DNA of 40,469 bases from an uncultured Bacilli bacterium (GTDB taxonomy: Bacteria; Bacillota_I; Bacilli_A; RF39; UBA660): the NCBI GenBank assembly GCA_947626125.1, contig CANQRA010000003.1:1-40469 (forward strand), read 5' to 3'. The notes below the pieces were generated by a model. The model worked only from the letters and a program-made list of their open reading frames with translations, made no database searches and was not told the origin of the DNA. Below, in pieces: positions 34,461 to 40,469 of the stretch. A program made the translations under genes and the position numbers. Every line of letters starts with the position of its first letter. Position 1 is the first letter of the stretch.

Positions 34461-34489
34461 ATTATACTTAATTAATTGCCACTTGTAAA
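34461..34489 (-). promoter_or_regulatory. mraZ (dcw cluster) promoter
   Basis: Minus strand: TTTACA (34489-34484), 17-base spacer, TATAAT (34466-34461), directly followed by the MraZ repeats. An additional AGTGG at 34483-34479 lies in the spacer, out of phase with the array. Confidence 0.85.
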
Positions 34490-34544
34490 TAAATTTACCC
34501 CAAATAATTTTAGGAAAAATTTTATTTTACACTAAAATGTAAAA

Positions 34545-34571
34545 TAAAAAAAGAAAGTAGTTGAACTTTCT
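34545..34571 (-). terminator. terminator of spoIIM
   Basis: Minus strand: AGAAAGT (34571-34565), 6-base loop, ACTTTCT (34558-34552), then TTTTTTATTTT. It separates spoIIM from the mraZ promoter. The gap 34417-34584 is otherwise explained by the mraZ promoter and operator. Confidence 0.9.
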
Positions 34572-34584
34572 AATTACAACAGTT

Positions 34585-35151
34585 TTAATGTAATGTTAAT
34601 CTTGAAAATATTAAACAAGAAATAAAATATAAAATGATATTAACAACAAATAAGATAACTATTAGATATAGACAAGAAATAAAATTAATAATTATTTTTT
34701 CTTTTAAACTATTATTTTTATATATAAATAAACCGATAGTGTATCTTTCAATATCAATTATTTTTCGAATAAAGAAAATAATTAATAATAAAGAGAATAA
34801 TTTATTAATAATTAAATATAAAAAGATATAAAATAAACCTTTTATTTTATATATAGATATAAACATACTTATTAAAAAACCGATAGATAAACTCTCATAA
34901 AATAAATAAAAAAGAGCTAAGGGAATACCAATTATAAAAAAAGATGTTATGAGTAATAAAGAAGTAATTATTAAATCTTTAATAATAGAGTTACTTCTAA
35001 ATACTTCATAACTATTAAGGGTCGTTATAATACCATTTTTAATATCACTAGGTTGAAGATGATAATAAATAAAACCAATAATAAAGCCAATAATCATAAT
35101 AAATAAAACTAAGAATATATACCATTTATTTTGCCATAATCTTTTTTTCAT
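34585..35151 (-). CDS. spoIIM: SpoIIM-like membrane protein (DUF95)
   Basis: 188 residues, about five membrane helices, beginning MKKRLWQNKWYIFLVLFIMIIGFIIGF. It follows the SpoIIM pattern: an N-terminal helix, a soluble segment (YEVFRSNSIIKDLIITS), then tightly packed helices with IGIPLALFYLFYESLSIGFLIS. In sporulators SpoIIM, with SpoIID and SpoIIP, drives engulfment; stand-alone family members also occur in non-sporulators. The frame opens at 35163, but the GGGTGA there serves as the ribosome site for the ATG at 35151. It is a single-gene unit with its own terminator. Confidence 0.75.
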   Translation of the reverse strand: MKKRLWQNKWYIFLVLFIMIIGFIIGFIYYHLQPSDIKNGIITTLNSYEVFRSNSIIKDLIITSLLLITSFFIIGIPLALFYLFYESLSIGFLISMFISIYKIKGLFYIFLYLIINKLFSLLLIIFFIRKIIDIERYTIGLFIYKNNSLKEKIIINFISCLYLIVILFVVNIILYFISCLIFSRLTLH

Positions 35152-35234
35152 TATTTCACCCATACAGAATATGCAAAAAGACTTTTAAAAATTCCTAAAA
35201 TATGATATATTTTTAATTGTTGAAGGGATGTATT

Positions 35235-35327
35235 ATGAAAAAGAAGACAAAAAAAATCGTCGTGTGGGTTATGTTAATCTTAATGATTCTAAGTGTTATA
35301 GCCACAATTATTGCTTATCTTATCTAA
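35235..35327 (+). CDS. 30-residue single-helix membrane peptide (DUF4044-like)
   Basis: MKKKTKKIVVWVMLILMILS then VIATIIAYLI: a very basic N-terminus and one membrane helix. It resembles the short DUF4044 family found near mraZ in other Bacilli; with so few residues the match is tentative. AAGGG lies 7-8 bases before the ATG. It is divergent from spoIIM, and its last 8 bases overlap the end of the prepilin peptidase gene on the other strand. Function unknown. Confidence 0.6.
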   Translation: MKKKTKKIVVWVMLILMILSVIATIIAYLI

Positions 35328-36087
35328 AAAAAATCAATAAATTATAAAATTTATCATAAAAGACAAGCATAATTATTAAAGAAGCGATTAAAAATGGACC
35401 ATAAGGTAGTTCATTTTTTTTATTTAAATAAAGTTCCGCGATAGCATAAGGTAAGGCTAAGAAAGAAGCAAAAATAATACATATTAAACCTAGCTCATAA
35501 CCAATCGCCGGATAACCTAAGGTTAAACCAATCAAAAAAGCTAGTTTAATATCGCCACCTCCTAAGGATTCTCGTTTAAATAATTTATCGCCAAATAATT
35601 TGATTAAATACATGGTAAAAAATAAACAAAAGCCAAAGATAATAGCCATTAAAGTATTTTTAAAACCCACTTCAAAATATTTTAATATAATGATTAATAT
35701 ACTACCTATAATAAGAGGTGAATCTAAGATAACCATATATTTAAAATCACTAACAAAAATTATGATGGCCACTGATACTAAAACTAAAAAGATGCCATAA
35801 GTTAAAGTAAAGCCAAAATACATGTAACCCGCTAAAAATAAAAGGGCTGATGATAATTCGACAATAAAAGAGTCAAAGCCAATTTTTTGATGACAATAAG
35901 CACATTTCCCTTTTAAAAAAATATAGGAAAAAAGGGGGATTAAATGATACCATTTTAATTTTTCTTGGCAATTATCACAAGCACTTCTTCCTTTAACAAT
36001 ACTCATTTTTTGAGGAAGCCTTGTGCCAACACAAAAATAAAATGAACCTAAGATTGCTCCTAAAGCAAAAATTAAAACATAAATCAT
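35320..36087 (-). CDS. comC: prepilin peptidase (ComC/PilD)
   Basis: Aspartic membrane peptidase that cleaves and N-methylates type IV-like prepilins, here presumably the competence pseudopilins. 255 residues. It has an N-terminal helix, then a four-cysteine zinc loop (CDNCQEKLKW and CAYCHQKI), then membrane helices. The catalytic aspartates are in VILDSPLIIG and the GxGD motif GGGDIKL. The start overlaps the stop of the upstream comGB-like gene (ATGA) with GGAGG inside that gene, so translation is coupled. Confidence 0.93.
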   Translation of the reverse strand: MIYVLIFALGAILGSFYFCVGTRLPQKMSIVKGRSACDNCQEKLKWYHLIPLFSYIFLKGKCAYCHQKIGFDSFIVELSSALLFLAGYMYFGFTLTYGIFLVLVSVAIIIFVSDFKYMVILDSPLIIGSILIIILKYFEVGFKNTLMAIIFGFCLFFTMYLIKLFGDKLFKRESLGGGDIKLAFLIGLTLGYPAIGYELGLICIIFASFLALPYAIAELYLNKKNELPYGPFLIASLIIMLVFYDKFYNLLIFFR

Positions 36088-37529
36088 TTCATCAATCCTC
36101 CATACATTTCAAACATTGGGACAATGACGGCGATTAAAATACCTCCCACGACAATAGTTAAAAAGGCAATTAAAATGGGTTCAATAAATACCTTAATATT
36201 TTTTACTAAATTATGGTGTAATTCTTGATAATAATCACTGATTTTGCCCATCATCTCGGCAAGACTCCCCGTATCTTCCCCCGTTTTTAACATCATATAG
36301 CAAACTTCCGGAATAGCCCAATGGTCTTTAAAAGAAGAAGATATTTTTTCTCCCTTAGTTATATTATTAACCGTTTTATCAATAATATCTTTATATATTT
36401 CGTTATTAGTAATTCTTTTTAAGATATCCATACTTTCCGTAATATAAACATTATTCTTTAAAAGGGAAGAAAAAGTTTTTGTAATGATTGATAATTCATG
36501 ATAAATAATAATATCTTTAATGACGGGAATATGCATTAATAATTTTTGGATAAATTCTTTAAATGATTTTATATTTTTATATAAAAGAATAAAAATAATA
36601 ATTAAAAAGATAATTGTAAAAATAATCGTTACTAAATGAATTTGTAAATAATTACTTGCATTAATAATAAATTTAGTAAAAGGATTTAATTCTATTTTAC
36701 TATCTTTATATATTTTAATAAATTCAGGCATAATAAAGGTTAAAATAAAGATAATAACAAAAATAGAAAACACAAAGATAATCGTGGGATAAGTAAGAGC
36801 ACTAATAGTATCTTTTCTGCTCTTTTCTACTTCTTCATAATACTTAGCAAGTTCATCAAGAGTTTCCGTTAAATTACCTGTTGCTTCACTAGATTTAATC
36901 ATATTAATAAGTAAACTAGGAAACATCCCATCTTGTTTTTCTAAGCTTTGGGAAAAAGAAGTACCCAAGGATAAATCAAAAGAAATTGTTTGATAAGATT
37001 CTTTTCTCCTTTTATTCTTAACTTCTCTACTAATCATTTTAATTGATTCATTTAAAGAAATACCTGCCTTTAAAAAAGTAGATAATTCTGTTAAAAAGAA
37101 AACTAATTCTTTACTACTTAATTTATTACTACCAATATCTTTATTAAGAATATTAATTAAATTATTGGTTTTAATACTATAAACCGTAAATCCTTCATTA
37201 ACTAAAAAAGAATTTATATCTAATTTAGAAGAACCTTTCATCTTACCTTTAAAAAGATAACCATTTTTAAGAGCTTTATAATAATAAGTATTAATTGTTT
37301 TACTACGCGTTGCTCCCGTCGTTTTTAAATCATTAGCAAGTATAACAGCTTCTTTTTCTAACTTTTTTAGTTCTTTGGGGGTTATCTTATGCATTTTCTC
37401 TTTTTTAAATAAGTTAATGGTACAACATTTTAAACCAAGCAAGGCATAATGAAAAATAGATAGAATAACACTTATCACATTATCTAAAAAATGAAAAATA
37501 ATATTTTTATTTTTAGATTTTTTTTGCAT
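36084..37529 (-). CDS. comGB: ComGB/PilC-type pilus assembly membrane protein
   Basis: 481 residues. Inner-membrane platform of type II secretion, type IV pili and competence pseudopili. Two T2SSF domains are seen: about 145-270 (FFLTELSTFLKAGISLNESI, then FPSLLINMIKSSEATGNLTETL) and about 345-470 (TKTFSSLLKNNVYITESMDIL, then PEVCYMMLKTGEDTGSLAEMM), each followed by membrane helices. A further N-terminal extension of about 140 residues has a hydrophobic stretch at 15-33. ATGAGG precedes the ATG at 37529; a TTG two codons earlier is less likely. No ATPase (ComGA) or pseudopilin gene is adjacent, so they must lie elsewhere. Confidence 0.88.
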   Translation of the reverse strand: MQKKSKNKNIIFHFLDNVISVILSIFHYALLGLKCCTINLFKKEKMHKITPKELKKLEKEAVILANDLKTTGATRSKTINTYYYKALKNGYLFKGKMKGSSKLDINSFLVNEGFTVYSIKTNNLINILNKDIGSNKLSSKELVFFLTELSTFLKAGISLNESIKMISREVKNKRRKESYQTISFDLSLGTSFSQSLEKQDGMFPSLLINMIKSSEATGNLTETLDELAKYYEEVEKSRKDTISALTYPTIIFVFSIFVIIFILTFIMPEFIKIYKDSKIELNPFTKFIINASNYLQIHLVTIIFTIIFLIIIFILLYKNIKSFKEFIQKLLMHIPVIKDIIIYHELSIITKTFSSLLKNNVYITESMDILKRITNNEIYKDIIDKTVNNITKGEKISSSFKDHWAIPEVCYMMLKTGEDTGSLAEMMGKISDYYQELHHNLVKNIKVFIEPILIAFLTIVVGGILIAVIVPMFEMYGGLMK

Positions 37530-37623
37530 AGTCAAAACCTCATATCTTATCTTCTAAAATTATAACATAAAAATTCTAGTGTTTCCAGTAGTAGTTTTGC
37601 ATAAAATATAGTAGGTGGTTTAG

Positions 37624-37905
37624 ATGTTTGGACCAAGATTAACGGGAGGATTTAGCTTCGGAAGAATGCTCGGAGGAATTGGGAAAACTTTAAATGTTAT
37701 TAATGAAGTTATTCCCCTTTATAAAGAAGCCAAACCTTTAGTAACTAATGCCAGAAATGCCATATCTTTATTAAAAGAATTTAGTAATACAAGTACCAAA
37801 AGAATTATGGATAATACCCAAAAGAATACGGCCTTTATTAAAGAGAAAATCAATAATAATAAAGAAGTTTCGGATAATAAAAAAGGACTTACTTTCTTTC
37901 AATAA
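37624..37905 (+). CDS. yqfQ: YqfQ-like small protein
   Basis: 93 residues. A Gly/Phe/Arg-rich start (MFGPRLTGGFSFGRMLGGIG) is followed by the conserved-looking NVINEVIPLYKEAKPLVTNARNAISLLKEF, which resembles the YqfQ/VrrA family of Bacillus. There yqfQ also lies near sigA and trmK, so position agrees. The function of that family is unknown. AGGTGG precedes the ATG. The last 17 bases overlap the end of trmK on the opposite strand. Confidence 0.68.
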   Translation: MFGPRLTGGFSFGRMLGGIGKTLNVINEVIPLYKEAKPLVTNARNAISLLKEFSNTSTKRIMDNTQKNTAFIKEKINNNKEVSDNKKGLTFFQ

Positions 37906-38509
37906 GTCTTTTTAAATCCCGACATTCTTTTAATAATTGCCATTTTTTAGAAAATGGTACTTGCGGAATAATTTTTTTCCGCATATCGAGCTGATATTGA
38001 TAATAATCATCATTATTCGAAATACCATATAATAATTCTTTTTCCGTAAGTCTTTGATATTCTTTTATACATAGCAAAATAACATAATAATGATTGTTTT
38101 CCCAAACAGCCTCTTCCGTTATTATTTTGTAACCCATGGCATTTAAACTTTTTCTTAATAAGTAATAATTATTATTGCTGGCTATAATTATTTTATGGGG
38201 AGCTTTCACATCATTTAAAATATTTAAAATAGTATTTGTACCCATCCCGGCAATGATGGCTGTATCAAAAAAGACAGGAATATCTTTAAAGCCATCACTT
38301 AAAAAAGTTTTAATATGCACATGGTTTTTTTTAAAGTTAGCTTTAGCATATTCTAAAGCATTTGCCGATATTTCACTAGCGTAAACTTGTTTACATAGTT
38401 TATTTTTTTTTAAAAGAATACTCGTATAACCGTGGTCACACCCCACATCTAAAACTGTGTCTTTGGCTCTTACTTTACTTATTATTACTTTTATTCTCTC
38501 ACTATTCAT
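37889..38509 (-). CDS. trmK: tRNA (adenine22-N1)-methyltransferase TrmK
   Basis: 206 residues. SAM-dependent methyltransferase of A22 in tRNA. Class I fold with VLDVGCDHGYTSILL (SAM loop), VYASEISANALEYAK, the motif LSDGFKDI and the family signature AIIAGMGTNTILNIL. The C-terminal helical part (about 165-206) is present. It starts one base after the sigA stop and has no ribosome site of its own, so translation is coupled. The sigA-trmK pair is conserved in Bacilli. Confidence 0.93.
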   Translation of the reverse strand: MNSERIKVIISKVRAKDTVLDVGCDHGYTSILLKKNKLCKQVYASEISANALEYAKANFKKNHVHIKTFLSDGFKDIPVFFDTAIIAGMGTNTILNILNDVKAPHKIIIASNNNYYLLRKSLNAMGYKIITEEAVWENNHYYVILLCIKEYQRLTEKELLYGISNNDDYYQYQLDMRKKIIPQVPFSKKWQLLKECRDLKRLIERK

Positions 38510-38510
38510 G

Positions 38511-39614
38511 TTAACTATTTAAAAAATCTTTAAGTTTCTTAGCTCTTGAAGGATGTCTTAATTTCCTTAAGGCTTTTGCTTCGATTTGTCTTATCCTTTC
38601 TCTTGTGACATTAAAACGTTTACCAACATCTTCCAAAGTATGACAAGTCCCATCAGAAAGCCCAAACCGAAGTTCAAGAACTTCTTGTTCCCGTGGTTGA
38701 AGAGTTTGCAAAACTTCTTTTATTTCTTCTTTTAGAATCTCATTTTCCGTATATTCTTCTGGGGATAGGGAACTTTCATCTTTGAGAAAATCGCCTAAAT
38801 GAGAATCATCTTCTTCCCCAATTGGGGTTTCTAGAGAAACAGGTTCTTGACTAATTTTAATTACTTCTCGAACCTTATCAACCGAAATACCCATTTTTTT
38901 AGCAATTTCTTCTTCACTTGGCTCACGATTTAATTCCAAGGTCATTTGTCTTTGCACTCTTACCATTTTATTGATTGTTTCAACCATATGAACAGGTACA
39001 CGGATAGTTCTTGCTTGGTCCGCTAAAGCTCTCGTGATAGCTTGTCTTATCCACCAAGTAGCATAAGTTGAAAATTTATAACCTTTATCATAATCAAATT
39101 TATCGACAGCTTTCATTAAGCCTATATTACCCTCTTGGATTAAATCAAGGAATAATAAACCTCTTCCTACATATCTTTTAGCAATGGAAACAACAAGACG
39201 TAAATTACTTTCGGCAAGTATTCTTTTCGCATCTTCATCCCCATCAGCAATCCGCATCGATATATTCATTTCTTCTTCGTTAGATAATAGACTAATCCGC
39301 CCTATTTCTTTTAAATACATCCGCACAGGGTCATTAATATTAACATCTTTAGTTAATTCAGCATCATCTAAAATAACCTCTTCTTCTTCTAGATGAGATA
39401 AAGGTGGTACATCTCCTCCACTTTCGGCATCTTCTTCGGTAATAACACTAATCCCCGCATCAACAAAGGAATTATATAAATCATCAAGGGCATCACTATC
39501 CATATCTAAGCCTTTTAATTCTTCGGCTAATTCTTCAAAAGTAATATACCCTTTCTCTTCCCCTTTTTTAATTAGTTCTTCTTTTCTTTCTGCAAATGTT
39601 TTAATTTCTTTCAT
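38511..39614 (-). CDS. sigA: RNA polymerase primary sigma factor SigA
   Basis: 367 residues. Region 1.1 occupies the N-terminus. Region 1.2 has [17 protein letters not shown]. Region 2 includes [30 protein letters not shown] and the -10-reading helix [19 protein letters not shown]. Region 3 has [14 protein letters not shown], and region 4 includes the -35-reading [20 protein letters not shown]. All signatures of the housekeeping sigma factor are intact, consistent with the TTGACA/TATAAT promoters seen in the window. It follows dnaG; its ribosome site lies inside the dnaG end. Confidence 0.98.
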   Translation of the reverse strand: MKEIKTFAERKEELIKKGEEKGYITFEELAEELKGLDMDSDALDDLYNSFVDAGISVITEEDAESGGDVPPLSHLEEEEVILDDAELTKDVNINDPVRMYLKEIGRISLLSNEEEMNISMRIADGDEDAKRILAESNLRLVVSIAKRYVGRGLLFLDLIQEGNIGLMKAVDKFDYDKGYKFSTYATWWIRQAITRALADQARTIRVPVHMVETINKMVRVQRQMTLELNREPSEEEIAKKMGISVDKVREVIKISQEPVSLETPIGEEDDSHLGDFLKDESSLSPEEYTENEILKEEIKEVLQTLQPREQEVLELRFGLSDGTCHTLEDVGKRFNVTRERIRQIEAKALRKLRHPSRAKKLKDFLNS

Positions 39615-39617
39615 TAT

Positions 39618-40469
39618 TTACACTTCCTCATTTTTATTTAATAAACTATTTTTTAAATTGATTTGTTTATTTAAATTATCAATTTGTTCTAATACATCTT
39701 TCGATGTATTGATTGTTTCTTTAATCTTTCGGATATTTTCTCTCGTTAATAAACTATCTAACTTATTTAAATATTCATTAAAAATCTCATCATCTAGGTC
39801 ATTTAAAGAAACATTTTCAATTATATTCTTAACTAATTCTTTTATCTCTTCCTCATTTTCCGCATAATTAATAAAATCCGCTAATGTTATTTTACCATAA
39901 ATATTGATATAATATTCAATTTCTGTAAGCAGTTTACGTTCTTTTGGCTCTTTTAAGAAGCCTAATCTCTGATTAAAGAGCTTCATATACTTACTATCAC
40001 TCATTAAATAATAGAAAATATTATAAACACAAGTTGTATATTTATCTTTTTTTGGTGGCTTTACATTTTTAGGAGTAGGTTTTTCTTCCGTAAAAGTTAT
40101 CTCTTTTTTAAGTAATTCATAATTGATATTATAATCTGTACTTATTTTCTTTAAGATTATTTCTTTCGTTAAATTATCTTTCCCATCAATTAATTTTAAG
40201 ACATCTTTAATATAACTAACTAATTCTATCGTATTACTTAAATTCTTATTATTTTTTAAATATTCTAATTTATAATCTAAATAATCAACTTTATTTTTAA
40301 TTGTATCTAAAAATGCTTCAACCCCAAAATTAACAATGTATTCATCGGGGTCTTTAGCTTTTTTTAGTCTTACCACATTAATAGGGACATTGGCCTTCGC
40401 AAGTTCATCCCCCACTGTATTGGTGGCTAATTCTCCTGCATTATCATTATCAAGCATTAAAGTAATCGG
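39618..40469 (-). CDS. dnaG: DNA primase DnaG, C-terminal part (runs off the window)
   Basis: Partial: the reading frame is open to the last base of the window (PITLMLDNDNAGELA), so the zinc-binding domain and most of the catalytic core are missing here. The Toprim acidic motif is seen as LMLDNDNAG, where most primases have DGDxAG. KKAKDPDEYIVNFG follows, then a C-terminal helicase-binding region (about the last 130 residues). Primes Okazaki fragments with the replicative helicase. The dnaG-sigA order is the classical macromolecular-synthesis operon. Confidence 0.93.
   Translation of the reverse strand, partial: PITLMLDNDNAGELATNTVGDELAKANVPINVVRLKKAKDPDEYIVNFGVEAFLDTIKNKVDYLDYKLEYLKNNKNLSNTIELVSYIKDVLKLIDGKDNLTKEIILKKISTDYNINYELLKKEITFTEEKPTPKNVKPPKKDKYTTCVYNIFYYLMSDSKYMKLFNQRLGFLKEPKERKLLTEIEYYINIYGKITLADFINYAENEEEIKELVKNIIENVSLNDLDDEIFNEYLNKLDSLLTRENIRKIKETINTSKDVLEQIDNLNKQINLKNSLLNKNEEV

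Overview
The window looks like chromosomal core DNA from a low-GC member of the Bacillota, class Bacilli in the broad sense. It is very AT-rich, uses AGGAGG-type ribosome sites, and uses the standard code (TGG for Trp; TGA as stop, for example at 29547 and 36084). The gene order matches Bacillus-type neighbourhoods: dtd-rel, comN beside spoVB, comEA-comEC, lexA with tkt-sirA, mraZ-rsmH-ftsL-pbpB-spoVD-mraY-spoVE, and dnaG-sigA-trmK. Several genes are sporulation-associated families (SpoVB, SpoVD, SpoVE, SpoIIM, SirA, YjcZ-like). The lineage therefore sporulates or descends from sporulators. I cannot name a species.

Layout. 1-4266: dtd, rel (hydrolase motif altered) and comN, divergent from spoVB. 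4261-7545: mnmA, holA and an MFS protein. 7593-10402: comEA-comEC with a terminator. 10471-11637: a SEDS protein. 11759-14181: a YjcZ-like peptide, a small unknown protein and a large unknown lipoprotein. 14248-18754: sirA, a transketolase homologue that has lost its cofactor motifs, a UgtP-like glucosyltransferase, a small SOS-type membrane protein and lexA. 18811-21074: DUF2207 and LemA. 21163-21930: a type III toxin-antitoxin locus (ToxN/AbiQ toxin with a three-repeat antitoxin RNA). 22040-23729: an S51-family peptidase and an ORF6N-domain pseudogene. 23781-34489: the division and cell-wall (dcw) cluster. 34545-37905: spoIIM, a 30-residue membrane peptide, a prepilin peptidase, a ComGB/PilC protein and a YqfQ-like protein. 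37889-40469: trmK, sigA and the 3' part of dnaG, which runs off the window.

The most striking feature is inside the dcw cluster. spoVD, a class B penicillin-binding protein gene, is cut exactly in the lysine codon of its catalytic STFK motif by a 2763-bp element (about 26985-29752). The element carries a large serine recombinase, a 44-residue protein translationally coupled to it, and a Fic-domain protein with its own promoter and terminator. The core TTTAA is present at both junctions, and the element ends carry a 20-base imperfect inverted repeat, as expected for the two halves of a serine-recombinase attP. Precise excision would rejoin a 633-codon spoVD in frame with no other lesion. The layout resembles the developmental elements known in other sporulation genes (such as skin in sigK), but whether it excises cannot be told from sequence.

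Regulatory sites seen directly include a four-copy 10-bp MraZ operator behind a TTTACA-17-TATAAT promoter, two LexA boxes controlling lexA and its divergent small gene, and a set of hairpin terminators.
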